Shown piece after piece: positions 18,313-29,422 of a stretch of 64,000 nt of DNA (the first letter of the stretch is position 1; each line of letters opens with the position of its first letter). Source of the DNA: Pseudomonas sp. URMO17WK12:I11 (GTDB lineage Bacteria > Pseudomonadota > Gammaproteobacteria > Pseudomonadales > Pseudomonadaceae); assembly GCF_007677725.1 (NCBI RefSeq), contig NZ_VEDF01000007.1, positions 121,604-185,603 on the forward strand. The letters are read 5' to 3'. The translations under genes were made by a program, and so were the position numbers. The notes beneath the pieces are model-generated. The model was given only the letters and a program-made list of their open reading frames with translations, was not told where the DNA came from and ran no database searches.

Positions 18313-18360
18313 CTGACTTCGCTCGGGGCCGCGCAGGCCCCGATTGTCAGCGGGTTTTTT
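18313..18360 (+). terminator. Rho-independent terminator after msbA
   Basis: Nested stem: outer CTGAC (18313-18317) pairs with GTCAG (18346-18350), and inner CGGGGCC (18324-18330) pairs with GGCCCCG (18336-18342). cggg and six T residues (18355-18360) follow. It begins immediately after the msbA stop. Confidence 0.85.
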
Positions 18361-18441
18361 CAAGGTGTATCTGGCTTTAAAGCCGCTGCCTGCCCTGTGT
18401 TAATATCCCGTCCCTGTTCATTATTTCCATATGGGTTGCCC

Positions 18442-19863
18442 ATGAAGTTGTCCCTGCCGCGATTCGATCAAGCCCCGGTACTGGTGGTCGGCGATGTCAT
18501 GCTCGACCGCTACTGGCATGGCGGTACTTCGCGTATCTCGCCAGAAGCGCCAGTGCCGGTGGTCAAGGTCGATCAGATCGAAGATCGCCCAGGCGGTGCG
18601 GCCAACGTTGCCTTGAACATCGCAGCCCTTGGCGCCCCCGCTTCGCTGGTCGGCGTCACCGGTCAGGACGAGGCCGCCGACAGCCTCGCCAACAGCTTGC
18701 AGGCCGCGGGCGTGCGCTCGGTGTTCCAGCGCATTGCCCACCAGCCGACCATCGTCAAGCTGCGAGTCATGAGCCGGCACCAGCAACTGTTGCGCATCGA
18801 TTTCGAGGAGCCGTTCGCCACCGACGCCCTGTCCCTGGGCGCGGAAGTCGACACGCTGCTCGAAGGCATCAAGGTGCTGGTGCTGTCCGACTACGGCAAG
18901 GGCGCGCTGAAAGACCACCAGAGCCTGATCCAGGCCGCTCGGGCCAAGGGCATCCCGGTGCTGGCCGATCCCAAGGGCAAGGATTTTTCCGTGTACCGCG
19001 GCGCCAGCCTGATCACGCCGAATCTCAGCGAGTTCGAAACCATCGTCGGTCGTTGCGCCGATGAGGCCGAGCTGGTCGCCAAGGGTCTGCAGTTGCTGCA
19101 AGACCTGGACCTGGGCGCGTTGCTGGTCACCCGTGGCGAGCATGGCATGACCCTGCTGCGCAGCGGCCACCCGCCGCTGCACCTGCCGGCTCGGGCCCGC
19201 GAAGTGTTCGATGTCACCGGTGCCGGCGACACCGTGATCTCTACCTTGGCTGCGGCCATCGCCGCAGGCGAAGACCTGCCGCACGCGGTAGCCTTGGCCA
19301 ACCTGGCTGCAGGCATCGTGGTGGGCAAGCTGGGTACCGCGGCCATCAGTGCCCCGGAGCTGCGCCGCGCCATCCAGCGCGAAGAAGGCTCCGAGCGCGG
19401 TGTATTGGGCCTGGAGCAACTGCTGCTGGCCATCGACGATGCCCGGGCGCACAAAGAGAAGATCGTCTTCACCAACGGCTGCTTCGATATCCTGCACGCC
19501 GGGCATGTCACCTATCTGGAGCAAGCCCGGGCACAGGGCGATCGCCTGATCGTCGCGGTCAATGACGACGCTTCGGTCAGCCGTCTCAAGGGGCCAGGCC
19601 GGCCGATCAACAGTGTTGACCGACGCATGGCGGTGCTGGCGGGATTGGGTGCAGTGGATTGGGTGATCAGCTTCTCGGAAGGCACGCCGGAAAACCTGCT
19701 GAGCCAGGTCAAGCCCGACGTCTTGGTCAAGGGCGGCGACTACGGCATCGACCAGGTGGTGGGCGCCGATATCGTCAAAGCCAACGGTGGCACGGTAAAG
19801 GTGCTAGGGCTGGTGGAAAACAGCTCTACCACCGCGATCGTCGAAAAAATTCGCAAGCATTGA
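18442..19863 (+). CDS. hldE: bifunctional D-glycero-beta-D-manno-heptose-7-phosphate kinase / heptose-1-phosphate adenylyltransferase HldE
   Basis: Makes ADP-heptose for the LPS inner core. The N-terminal PfkB-type kinase phosphorylates heptose 7-phosphate, and the C-terminal domain adenylylates heptose 1-phosphate. The 473 residues are close to E. coli HldE (477). The kinase domain (to about residue 320) has the anion-hole/catalytic [11 protein letters not shown] near residue 257. The nucleotidyltransferase domain has [20 protein letters not shown] near residue 342, with the HxGH motif. The start at 18442 ([18 protein letters not shown]) is the conserved one; the frame is open 15 codons further upstream. 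Confidence 0.96.
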   Translation: MKLSLPRFDQAPVLVVGDVMLDRYWHGGTSRISPEAPVPVVKVDQIEDRPGGAANVALNIAALGAPASLVGVTGQDEAADSLANSLQAAGVRSVFQRIAHQPTIVKLRVMSRHQQLLRIDFEEPFATDALSLGAEVDTLLEGIKVLVLSDYGKGALKDHQSLIQAARAKGIPVLADPKGKDFSVYRGASLITPNLSEFETIVGRCADEAELVAKGLQLLQDLDLGALLVTRGEHGMTLLRSGHPPLHLPARAREVFDVTGAGDTVISTLAAAIAAGEDLPHAVALANLAAGIVVGKLGTAAISAPELRRAIQREEGSERGVLGLEQLLLAIDDARAHKEKIVFTNGCFDILHAGHVTYLEQARAQGDRLIVAVNDDASVSRLKGPGRPINSVDRRMAVLAGLGAVDWVISFSEGTPENLLSQVKPDVLVKGGDYGIDQVVGADIVKANGGTVKVLGLVENSSTTAIVEKIRKH

Positions 19864-19872
19864 AGCTACACG

Positions 19873-19897
19873 GAAGGGGCTGCATTGCAGCCCCTTC
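19873..19897. terminator. bidirectional terminator hairpin between hldE and the convergent Nudix-like gene
   Basis: GAAGGGGCTGCA (19873-19884) and TGCAGCCCCTTC (19886-19897) are perfect inverted repeats. A short T-rich stretch (cgttcattt) follows on the plus strand. On the minus strand the flank after the stem is tgtagcttca, so termination in that direction is weaker. It lies in the 36-bp gap between two convergent genes. Confidence 0.7.
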
Positions 19898-19899
19898 GT

Positions 19900-20868
19900 T
19901 CATTTGTGCAGGGATGTTCGGGCACGCTGCAGCAATGCCCGGGCCTTGTCGCCAATACGCTTGAGGTGCGACGCGCGTTTAGCCCGGCTTTCGATCAGGC
20001 CCTGCTGCCTGAGCCAATCCTTCCAGCGAATGCGCTCGTCTCTGACCACCCAGCCATCCTGTTGCGCGAAGCTTTCAGCCAGGTACAGGCCGCGCGTGCT
20101 GGCGGGCAGCAACTCGTCCTTTCTAAGCGTATACAGCTCAGCCAGCGGCCGGCCGTCCTGCAGCGGCATCAGGTACAAGTCTGGCCGCTTGCGGTTCAGA
20201 CGTGCCACCAGCTGGTCGCCCTCGAGGCGCTCATCGACATGGAACAGGCTGAGTTTCTTGGCATCGCGCGGCACCTGCAAGCGCAGGTCATAGATCAACT
20301 GCAACGAAGCAGTGGGCAGGTGCACGTAGGCCCGCGGGCGCTCCAGCAAGGTGAGATTGGCAGCCTGCACGGGGCGCGCCGCGCCGGACTGCGGCGCCAG
20401 CTGGAAATGCGGCGTCTCGCGGTAATGCAGGGCAGCGCTGTAGGGCGCCGGCAGCCACGTGTCATTGAAGCGCCCACTCAGCCAGCCCTCCGGGGTTTCC
20501 AGCAGGCACTCTTCTGCAACCTCCTGCACGGCGGTGTGCAGCGGCAGGTTCAATTCGTGCGCCGGCACGTAACCGGAAATCAGTTTCAGCACCACATCGC
20601 CGCGGTCCTGCCGGCGTTGGCGCACCAGCACCCAATAGTCGCGGTTTTGCCAATGCAAGGTGAGGCGCACCGACACACCCAGGTTGGCCAGCTCGACCAC
20701 GAAGCGCTGGGGGTCGGCCAGTTGAATCGCCTTGCGCCGCTGCTGGGTCTGAGCAAAGTTCAGCGGCATGCCGATGCTCTGGTAGGTCAGCCCGTCGGCG
20801 CTGGCCTCCACATGCAGGGGCAGGGTCTTGAAGTTGCTCGGGTTCTTGCGGATCAGCGTTCGCGCCAC
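19900..20868 (-). CDS. conserved protein with degenerate Nudix-like box
   Basis: A 322-residue soluble protein I recognise only as a conserved pseudomonad hypothetical. Near its centre is GYVPAHE, then nine residues, then QEVAEECLL, which closely follows the Nudix box G-x5-E-x7-REUxEExGU with a two-residue stretch, Gln for Arg and Leu for Gly. The start is GTG with a strong GGAGGAG upstream. It follows the aldo/keto reductase by 49 bp and ends the FAD oxidoreductase-AKR transcription unit. The C-terminus is basic (RAKRASHLKRIGDKARALLQ). A divergent Nudix-fold hydrolase or binding protein is my inference; the substrate is unknown. Confidence 0.6.
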   Translation of the reverse strand: MARTLIRKNPSNFKTLPLHVEASADGLTYQSIGMPLNFAQTQQRRKAIQLADPQRFVVELANLGVSVRLTLHWQNRDYWVLVRQRRQDRGDVVLKLISGYVPAHELNLPLHTAVQEVAEECLLETPEGWLSGRFNDTWLPAPYSAALHYRETPHFQLAPQSGAARPVQAANLTLLERPRAYVHLPTASLQLIYDLRLQVPRDAKKLSLFHVDERLEGDQLVARLNRKRPDLYLMPLQDGRPLAELYTLRKDELLPASTRGLYLAESFAQQDGWVVRDERIRWKDWLRQQGLIESRAKRASHLKRIGDKARALLQRARTSLHK

Positions 20869-20917
20869 GAGGCTCCTCCTTGCTTCGGGTCAGTGCCTCG
20901 GCCGGTGGCCGGAGCAC

Positions 20918-21730
20918 TCATTGCCGGCCCAGGATGCGGGCGACGACGCCCACGTTGTGGGCCAGGTGCAATGGGTTGATGGTGCCGACGATAGCACTGC
21001 TGACGCCCGGGTGGGCGAACAGCAGCTCGAAACTGGCCTGCACGGGATCGATGCCGGGTGCCAGGCAGATATGTCCACTGGCCAATGCCTTCTTCACCAG
21101 GATGGCCTTGCCGTGCTCGGCAGCGTAGTCGAGCACCGGGCGCTCTGCCTGTTCGTTGAGGTTGTAGGTGACCATGGCGCAATCGCCCTGCTGCAGCGCC
21201 AACAGCCCGCCAGCGGCCGTCTTGCCAGAGAATCCGAAGCCGAGAATCTTGCCCTCGCGCTTGAGTTCGGCCAGGGTCTGATAGACCTCCTGCTGCTCGA
21301 GGATGGCCAGGTCGTTGCCATCGGAGTGCACAAGCACCAGTTCGATGCGGTCGGTTTCCAGGCGCTGCAGGCTGCGCTCCACCGAAAGTCGGGTATGGGC
21401 GGCGCTGAAGTCGAAATGCGATTGCCCGACGTCGAACTCCTCGCCCACCTTGCTGACGATCACCCATTCATCGCGCTGGCCGCGCAGCAGCGGCCCGAGG
21501 CGCTCCTCACTGCGGCCATAGGCCGGTGCGGTGTCGATCAGGTTGATTCCCAGTTCGCGGGCCTGGGCCAGCAGCAGGCGAGCCTCGTCATCATCGGGGA
21601 TGGTGAAGCCGTTGGGGTATTTGACGCCCTGGTCGCGGCCCAGCTTGACCGTGCCCAGGCCGAGGGGCGACACCTTCAGACCGGTGCTGCCCAGCGGGCG
21701 CCGTAGGCCATGCAAGGTTGGCAGGGTCAT
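20918..21730 (-). CDS. aldo/keto reductase
   Basis: A 270-residue NADP-dependent oxidoreductase of the AKR superfamily. The catalytic tetrad is visible: Asp and Tyr in LIDTAPAYGRSEERLG, Lys in WVIVSKVGEEF and His in IELVLVHSDGND. The C-terminal cofactor region is VSSAIVGTINPLHL. At 270 residues it is shorter than typical AKRs (about 300-330). The start ATG overlaps the stop of the upstream FAD oxidoreductase (ATGA). A frame stays open far upstream, but that part is a shadow of the neighbouring gene. The substrate is unknown; the tight coupling suggests that the two enzymes act in one pathway. Confidence 0.88.
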   Translation of the reverse strand: MTLPTLHGLRRPLGSTGLKVSPLGLGTVKLGRDQGVKYPNGFTIPDDDEARLLLAQARELGINLIDTAPAYGRSEERLGPLLRGQRDEWVIVSKVGEEFDVGQSHFDFSAAHTRLSVERSLQRLETDRIELVLVHSDGNDLAILEQQEVYQTLAELKREGKILGFGFSGKTAAGGLLALQQGDCAMVTYNLNEQAERPVLDYAAEHGKAILVKKALASGHICLAPGIDPVQASFELLFAHPGVSSAIVGTINPLHLAHNVGVVARILGRQ

Positions 21731-22902
21731 GGCAGCAGTTGCTCCCAGGCTGGCACGCCCACGCTTGGCCGGGGCAGGCCGCTCAGGTCCGGCTTGGCCG
21801 CGGGGTGGATACCGTCGCGTTCGAGGCTGGCCAGAACCCGGTCGCTGAAATCCGGTGCCAGCGCCAGCTTGGTCGGCCAGCCCACCAGCAAGCGCTGCTG
21901 CTCGGCCAGAAACGCGTTGTCCGGACGCACCAGGCCAGATTGTGCCGGCTCGGCGCGATCGACGCGCAGGGTGGCCCAGCGCACCTGGCTCTGATCGATC
22001 CAAGGCAGCAGGCTGGCGACTTCCTTCTGGGCCGCCGCGATCTGCGCTGCTGGCTCGCGGGCAACGCCGTCGGCCTCGGCCAGATCGCCACCGAGGTACC
22101 ACACCCATTGGCCGTCGGCGGCCGGGTGAGTGGTAACGGTCACCCGTGGCTTCGGTCCACCGCCCAGGCAGTGGGCATACAGCGGTTTGAGGTTGGGACC
22201 CTTGGCCAGAACCATGTGCAGCGAGCGGGTCTGCATGGCGGGTTGCTCCAGGCCCAGCGCCTGCAGCAGATCGCGCGTGCCTGCCCCGGCGCTGAGCACG
22301 ATGCGTTGCGCGCGGATCTCGCGGCCATCGACACGCAGACCGACCAGCGCGTCGCCCTCGCGCAGCGGCTCGACGCGCTCGCCTGCCAGCAGGCTGTCGC
22401 CGGCGAGTTGCGCCAGGTTGGCCAACAGGCTGGGCACGTCGATGACCAGTTCGGCCAGGCGATAGACCTTGCCCTTGAAGCCCTGGGCTTGCAACGCCGG
22501 TGGCAACTGCTCGCCCTTGACCTGGTCGACCCGACCGCGCACGGCTTTGCTGGCGAAGAAGCTGGTCAGGTTGCCGGCCAGTGTACCGGGCGACCACAGG
22601 TAGTGGGCGTCGGACAACAGGCGGGTGTGGGTCAGGTCCAGCTCGCCGCTGCCGGCGATGGCTTCGCGCCAGCGCCGGGGCATGTCGGCGATGGCCTCCG
22701 AAGCCCCGGTCAGAGCGCCGTGCAAGGCATATTTGGTACCGCCGTGGATGATGCCCTGGGACTTGATGGTCTGCTCGCCGCCAAGGGTCGAGCGTTCTAC
22801 CAGCACCGTGGAATAGCCCAGCCGGCGCAGCCGTGCATTGAGCCACAGGCCTGCGACCCCGGCGCCGACGATCAGCACGTCAGTGGTAATGGCAGATGGC
22901 AT
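21727..22902 (-). CDS. FAD-dependent oxidoreductase (DAO family)
   Basis: A 391-residue flavoprotein of the D-amino-acid oxidase/glycerol-3-phosphate dehydrogenase superfamily. The N-terminal dinucleotide fold VLIVGAGVAGLWLNARLRRLG with an acidic end VLVER is clear, followed by GGEQTIKSQGIIHGGTKYAL, a loop typical of this superfamily. The adenine-side motif RIVLSAGAGTRDLLQ lies mid-protein. There is no signal peptide, so it is cytosolic or membrane-peripheral. It is the first gene of a unit with the AKR and the Nudix-like protein. Substrate unknown. Confidence 0.85.
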   Translation of the reverse strand: MPSAITTDVLIVGAGVAGLWLNARLRRLGYSTVLVERSTLGGEQTIKSQGIIHGGTKYALHGALTGASEAIADMPRRWREAIAGSGELDLTHTRLLSDAHYLWSPGTLAGNLTSFFASKAVRGRVDQVKGEQLPPALQAQGFKGKVYRLAELVIDVPSLLANLAQLAGDSLLAGERVEPLREGDALVGLRVDGREIRAQRIVLSAGAGTRDLLQALGLEQPAMQTRSLHMVLAKGPNLKPLYAHCLGGGPKPRVTVTTHPAADGQWVWYLGGDLAEADGVAREPAAQIAAAQKEVASLLPWIDQSQVRWATLRVDRAEPAQSGLVRPDNAFLAEQQRLLVGWPTKLALAPDFSDRVLASLERDGIHPAAKPDLSGLPRPSVGVPAWEQLLP

Positions 22903-22948
22903 GGCGGTACCTCGAAATGTCAGTCAGGCGGCAAGTATACAGACTGCC

Positions 22949-23281
22949 TCAGTGCCCAGCAGTTTTGGAGAACAGCTGAATCACCACCACGCCACCCACG
23001 ATCATGGCCATGCCGAGCATGGCCGGCATGTCCAGTTTCTGCCCATAGAGCACCAGCGCCGCCACGCTGATCAACACGATGCCAAGGCCTGACCAGATGG
23101 CGTAGGCGATGCCCACCGGAATGCTGCGTACCACCAGGGTCAGCATCCAGAAGGCGATGGCATAGCCGACCACCATCAGCAGCAAGGGGAGTGGTGTGCT
23201 CAGGCCCTTGACCGCTTTCATGGAAGCCGTGGCGATGACTTCGGCGCAGATGGCAATGGCGAGATAGGTGTACGCATTCAT
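22949..23281 (-). CDS. SMR-family multidrug efflux transporter (EmrE type)
   Basis: A 110-residue, four-helix small multidrug resistance protein that exports lipophilic cations in exchange for protons as an antiparallel dimer. The length equals E. coli EmrE. The essential Glu14 (AICAEVIATASMKA) and Trp63 (YAIWSGLG) fall at exactly the EmrE positions. The start at 23281 is preferred over a much longer open frame that is antisense to the LysR gene. It is divergent from that LysR gene over 85 bp, which suggests control by the regulator. Confidence 0.92.
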   Translation of the reverse strand: MNAYTYLAIAICAEVIATASMKAVKGLSTPLPLLLMVVGYAIAFWMLTLVVRSIPVGIAYAIWSGLGIVLISVAALVLYGQKLDMPAMLGMAMIVGGVVVIQLFSKTAGH

Positions 23282-23329
23282 GACGGATTCCTCGGTTATT
23301 GGCCGGCATTCTAGTAAGTTCCTGATTGC

Positions 23330-23344
23330 GGTAAAGTCATTACC
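23330..23344. promoter_or_regulatory. candidate LysR-type regulator binding dyad
   Basis: A perfect inverted repeat GGTAA-agtca-TTACC lies in the 85-bp region shared by the SMR gene and the divergent LysR gene, flanked by TGAT and ATCA half-matches. Its size and place fit a LysR-type recognition site (T-N11-A class). No direct evidence beyond position and symmetry. Confidence 0.4.
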
Positions 23345-23366
23345 TATCAGAACCGGAGATAGGTTG

Positions 23367-24257
23367 ATGGCCGAGCAATGGAACCTGGAGCAGCTGCGGA
23401 TCTTCCTGCGCGTGGCCGAATTGCGCTCGTTTTCGGCCGTGGCCCGCGAGCAGCGCAAGGCGCAGTCGGCGATCAGCCAGGCAGTCGCGCTGCTGGAGGC
23501 GGACCTCGGCGTGACGCTGTTCGAGCGCAGCAGTGGCCGGCAGCCGAAGTTGACTGCAAACGGCGCAGCGTTGCTTGAAGATGCGCGCGAGCTGTTGCGC
23601 CAGTGCGAGCGTCTCGATGGCCGTGCGCTGGCGTTGATGCGCGGCCAGGAGGCGCTGCTCAGGGTGGCCCAGGACGAAGCCATGCCCTATCAGCCGGTCA
23701 TCGACAGCCTCGACGAGCTGGCCAGCCGCTATCCCTCCCTGGAAGTGCAACTGGCCAGCGGCGCGCAAGGGGATGTCGCACGCAAGCTAGCCGAGCGCCG
23801 CGCCGACCTGGGGTTGTTCTTTCATCATGAGCGCATGCCTGCCGCGCTGGAGCGGCGGGCCTTGGGCAGTGTAGAAATGGTTACGGTGTGCGCCGTCGAC
23901 CACCCGCTCGCTGGCGAGCGCCGGGTCACTCGGCAACAGCTGGCCCGGCATCGTCAGCTGCTGATCACCCCGCAGCAGAGCGGCTACCCCGGCGGCGAGG
24001 CGATCAGCCCGCAGGTCTGGCGCGCCGACAGCTTCTACGCCATGGCCGAGTTGCTGATGCGCGGCCTGGGCTGGGCCTGGCTGCCCAGGCATGTGGTGCA
24101 GTACCCGACCTACCAGGCCCACATGGTCGAGCTGGACAGCGAGTGGCGGCCACCGGCGCTGGTGGTGGAACTGGCCTGGCGTCGCGACGAGCCGCTCGGC
24201 CCTGCCGCGCAATGGTTGGCCGAGCGCTTTGCAGTGCATTTGCGTGCGATCGGGTAA
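23367..24257 (+). CDS. LysR-family transcriptional regulator
   Basis: A 296-residue LTTR. The winged helix-turn-helix is at about residues 5-64 (LEQLRIFLRVAELRSFSAVA...QSAISQAVALLEADLGVTLF). A periplasmic-binding-protein-like effector domain follows, with DGAPD replaced by the usual variable loops. The start at 23367 follows a ggaga Shine-Dalgarno; the upstream open frame is not conserved-looking. It is divergent from the SMR transporter gene, the standard layout for a local activator or repressor. It ends 11 bp before waaA, so co-transcription is possible. Effector unknown. Confidence 0.9.
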   Translation: MAEQWNLEQLRIFLRVAELRSFSAVAREQRKAQSAISQAVALLEADLGVTLFERSSGRQPKLTANGAALLEDARELLRQCERLDGRALALMRGQEALLRVAQDEAMPYQPVIDSLDELASRYPSLEVQLASGAQGDVARKLAERRADLGLFFHHERMPAALERRALGSVEMVTVCAVDHPLAGERRVTRQQLARHRQLLITPQQSGYPGGEAISPQVWRADSFYAMAELLMRGLGWAWLPRHVVQYPTYQAHMVELDSEWRPPALVVELAWRRDEPLGPAAQWLAERFAVHLRAIG

Positions 24258-24268
24258 ACTTCGCCGCC

Positions 24269-25540
24269 ATGAACAGAACGCTCTATACCTTGTTGTTCCA
24301 CTTGGGCCTGCCGCTGCTGGCGCTGCGCCTGTACCTGCGTGCACGCAAGGCACCGGCCTATGGCCAGCGCATCGCCGAGCGCTTCGCCTGGCAGATGCCG
24401 CCGATGCGTCCGGGTGGCATCTGGGTGCACGCGGTATCGGTGGGTGAAAGTATCGCCGCCGCCCCCATGGTACGGGCACTGCTCAAGGCCTACCCGCATC
24501 TGCCCATCACCCTGACTTGCATGACGCCGACCGGCTCCGAGCGCATTCGCGCGCTGTTCGCCGACGAGCCACGGGTCCAGCACTGCTATCTGCCCTACGA
24601 TCTGCCCTGGGCGGCCGGGCGCTTCCTCGACCACGTGCAGCCCAAGCTGGGCGTGATCATGGAAACCGAGCTGTGGCCCAACCACATCCACCAATGTGCC
24701 AAGCGCGGCATTCCTGTAGCGCTGGCCAATGCACGCCTGTCCGAGCGCTCGGCCCGCGGCTATGGGCGTTTCGCCGGGCTGACCCGGCCGATGCTCGCTG
24801 AGATGAGCCTGATTGCCGTGCAAACCGAAACCGAGGCCCAGCGTTTTCACGACCTGGGCGCGCGACCCGAGTGCGTGCAGGTGACCGGCTCGATCAAGTT
24901 CGACCTGAACATCGCCGCCGACCTGCGGCCCCGTGCCCAGGCCCTGCGCGCAGCATGGGGCGCCGAGCAGCGTGCGCTGTGGATCGCTGCCAGCACCCAT
25001 GAGGGTGAAGATGCATTGATTCTGCAGGCCCACCGGCAACTGCTGCAGGTGCATGCCGATGCGCTGCTGATCCTGGTGCCGCGCCATCCCGAACGATTCG
25101 ACGCGGTGCACAGCCTCTGTGCCGAGCAATTTGCCACCATCCGGCGCTCGGCCAGTCAGCCGGTGACCGCGCAGACCCAGGTGTTGCTCGGCGATACCAT
25201 GGGCGAGCTGTTGTTTCTGTATGCCCTTGCCGATGTCGCTTTCGTCGGCGGCAGCCTGGTCGCCACGGGCGGGCACAATCCGTTGGAGCCAGCCGCGCTG
25301 GCAATGCCGGTGATCATGGGGCCGCACGTGTTCAATTTCCTCGAGATCAGCGCCATGCTGCGAGCGGCAGGAGCGCTGCAGCAGGTCGACGACGCCGAGG
25401 GCTTGGCCGAGGCAGTGCGGCGCCTGATCGAGCTGCCGCAAGATGCCCAGCGCATGGGCGCGGCGGGCAGGGCGGTGATGCTGGCCAATCAGGGCGCGTT
25501 GCAGCGCCTGCTGGAGGGCTTGGCTCGGCTCATGCGCTGA
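24269..25540 (+). CDS. waaA: 3-deoxy-D-manno-octulosonic acid transferase WaaA (KdtA)
   Basis: Transfers Kdo from CMP-Kdo to lipid IVA, the first step of LPS inner-core assembly. It is anchored to the inner membrane by an N-terminal hydrophobic segment (LYTLLFHLGLPLLALRLYL). The 423 residues match the GT30 family length. Diagnostic motifs include WVHAVSVGE near residue 52, ANARLSERS and FVGGSLVATGGHNPLEPAA. The frame is open further upstream but overlaps the LysR gene; the ATG at 24269 gives the conserved N-terminus. The convergent TolC gene follows after 39 bp. Confidence 0.95.
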   Translation: MNRTLYTLLFHLGLPLLALRLYLRARKAPAYGQRIAERFAWQMPPMRPGGIWVHAVSVGESIAAAPMVRALLKAYPHLPITLTCMTPTGSERIRALFADEPRVQHCYLPYDLPWAAGRFLDHVQPKLGVIMETELWPNHIHQCAKRGIPVALANARLSERSARGYGRFAGLTRPMLAEMSLIAVQTETEAQRFHDLGARPECVQVTGSIKFDLNIAADLRPRAQALRAAWGAEQRALWIAASTHEGEDALILQAHRQLLQVHADALLILVPRHPERFDAVHSLCAEQFATIRRSASQPVTAQTQVLLGDTMGELLFLYALADVAFVGGSLVATGGHNPLEPAALAMPVIMGPHVFNFLEISAMLRAAGALQQVDDAEGLAEAVRRLIELPQDAQRMGAAGRAVMLANQGALQRLLEGLARLMR

Positions 25541-25579
25541 ATCCGAGAGTGCGCAGCCCCGCACCCCCTGCCGTTGGTT

Positions 25580-27013
25580 TCAGGGGCGGCGCTCGAAGTT
25601 CTTGGCAGCCGCCGCTGCCAGGTCCGGTGGCAGGAAATCCTTGTCCGGGTTGTAGTCGGCTTTCAGGTAGCGTTTGAGGTCCTGCAAGTCTTGCGGGCTG
25701 AGTGTGCCCGCAGCCTGCTTGAGGCTGAGATTGTCGAGGATGTAGTCGTAGCGGCTGTTGTTGTAGTCACGTACCGATGTGTACAACTGGCGCTGCGCAT
25801 CCAGCACATCGACGATGTTGCGGGTGCCGACCTGGTAGCCGATCTCGGTAGCCTCCAGGGCGCTCTGGTTGGAAATGATCGACTGCTTGCGCGCCTGCAC
25901 CTGCTCGACGTCGGTGTTGACCGCCCGATGCAGGTTGCGCGTGTTCTCCACCACCTGGCGGCGCAGGCTTTCGCGCTGCTGCTCGCTCTGGCTCAGGCGC
26001 TGGTAGGCCTCGCGCACCTGCGAGCTGGTCAGCCCGCCACTGTAGATGGGGATGTTGAGCTGCAGGCCGACGCTGGTCTGTTCGACGTCACCGCTGTAGC
26101 GCACGCCCAATTGCGAGGGGTTGCTGAAGCCCAAGCTGTCGTTATCGCCCTTCTGATACTTGGCCACGGCGTCCAGGGTTGGCGCATGACCGGCCTTGCG
26201 TTGGCGCAGGGTTTCCTCGGCGGCGGCCACCGCGTAGTTGGTCGCCTGCAGATTGAGGTTCTGGCGCCCGGCGGTTTCTACCCAGGCCTTGGCGTCGTTG
26301 GGCATCGGCACCTGCACCGGCAGGCTGTGGACCACGCCTTGAATGGCCGTGTATTCGCGGTTGGTCAGGGTCACCAGGGCCTCGAAGGCGTCCTGCACCT
26401 GGCGATCGGCGATGATCCGGTTGGCCCGCGCGGTGTCGTAGCTGGCCTGGGATTGCAGCACATCGGTCTTGTCCGAGAGGCCAACGTCGAAGCGTTCGTT
26501 GGACTGATCGAGCTGACGCTTGAGCGCCGCTTCCTCGGCCTTGGTCGCCGCCAGGTTGTCCTGGGCGCGCAGCACGGCGAAGTAGCTTTGTGCCGTTTGC
26601 AGGATCAGATTCTGTTCGGTGGCCGACAGCTCGAGCGCGGCTTGTTCGTTGACTGCCTCGGCGGCTTGCAGCTGGAACCAGCGGTCGGCGCGGAAGATCG
26701 GCTGGGCCAGGGTCGCGCTCCAGGCGTTGCCGCTGCGGTTGGAGGTGATCGAAGGCTCGTCGAGCTTGGTCCGCGTGTGCATCATTTCGGCGCCTGCCGA
26801 AAGGTTTGGCAGCAGGCCGGCACGTGCCTGTGGCACGACCTCCCGGCGAGCGCCGTAGTCGGCACGCGCCGCTGCCAGGTCGGCGTTGTTGTCGACCGCT
26901 TCCTGGTAGACGCTGACCAGGTCGGTTCTGACCGTCATGGGCACGGCCGCTGCCCAAACCACTCCATTGGACGCACAAGACACGGCAATCGCCAGTGAGA
27001 GTTTGCGCAGCAT
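25580..27013 (-). CDS. tolC: TolC-family outer membrane efflux/secretion protein
   Basis: A 477-residue outer-membrane channel for tripartite efflux or type I secretion. It has a signal peptide (LRKLSLAIAVSCASNGVVWA) and two repeated OEP domains rich in long helices (for example QVREAYQRLSQSEQQRESLRRQ and the matching N-terminal ARADYGARREVVPQ). GTRNIVDVLDAQRQLYTS is the signature of the second repeat. The ATG at 27013 has AAGGA nine bases upstream. A TTG three codons earlier is too close to that site. No inner-membrane or adaptor partner gene is adjacent, so it probably serves several systems. Divergent from thiC. Confidence 0.9.
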   Translation of the reverse strand: MLRKLSLAIAVSCASNGVVWAAAVPMTVRTDLVSVYQEAVDNNADLAAARADYGARREVVPQARAGLLPNLSAGAEMMHTRTKLDEPSITSNRSGNAWSATLAQPIFRADRWFQLQAAEAVNEQAALELSATEQNLILQTAQSYFAVLRAQDNLAATKAEEAALKRQLDQSNERFDVGLSDKTDVLQSQASYDTARANRIIADRQVQDAFEALVTLTNREYTAIQGVVHSLPVQVPMPNDAKAWVETAGRQNLNLQATNYAVAAAEETLRQRKAGHAPTLDAVAKYQKGDNDSLGFSNPSQLGVRYSGDVEQTSVGLQLNIPIYSGGLTSSQVREAYQRLSQSEQQRESLRRQVVENTRNLHRAVNTDVEQVQARKQSIISNQSALEATEIGYQVGTRNIVDVLDAQRQLYTSVRDYNNSRYDYILDNLSLKQAAGTLSPQDLQDLKRYLKADYNPDKDFLPPDLAAAAAKNFERRP

Positions 27014-27182
27014 AAGAGGCAATCCTTGTACGAAATTTTATTACTGAACTGTTGAGTATCGAGCGATGGGCCAGTGTAGTGCCATGCGCACTGGCCAACA
27101 ATCGCCGCTTGCGCCTTTCATCACCCTTGCGCGTTACCCGCTTGGCTTTGCCAGGCACTCCAGTCTAGACTGCGCCTGTTCT

Positions 27183-29317
<2,135 letters not shown>

Positions 29318-29325
29318 GAACCCGG

Positions 29326-29390
29326 GGCCGTTCCTACGTCCTGTAGGAGCGGCCTTGCGTCGCGATTCGAGGACCAAGTCCTCGCCAAGA
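29326..29390. repeat. REP element between thiC and cytX
   Basis: Contains ctgtaggagcggccttgcgtcgcga, the core of the common P. putida REP element. Upstream, GGCCG-tt-CCTAC pairs with GTAGG-ag-CGGCC (29326-29354), forming a stem-loop with a five-base loop. The remainder carries gaggac..gtcctc, a second short dyad. Such REPs usually sit at the 3' ends of genes and can attenuate downstream expression or protect mRNA. Confidence 0.75.
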
Positions 29391-29422
29391 ACACCTACAA
29401 CATTGCCGGCGAGCGCCAATAC

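Noticed and set aside
21731..22846. long upstream extension of the aldo/keto reductase frame
   Set aside because: The extension lies antisense-free but out of frame within the FAD oxidoreductase gene, is Arg/Pro/Gly-rich, and the ATGA overlap gives a natural AKR start.
23888..24268. upstream extension of the waaA frame inside the LysR gene
   Set aside because: Low-complexity Arg/Pro/Ala translation. WaaA homology starts at the ATG at 24269.
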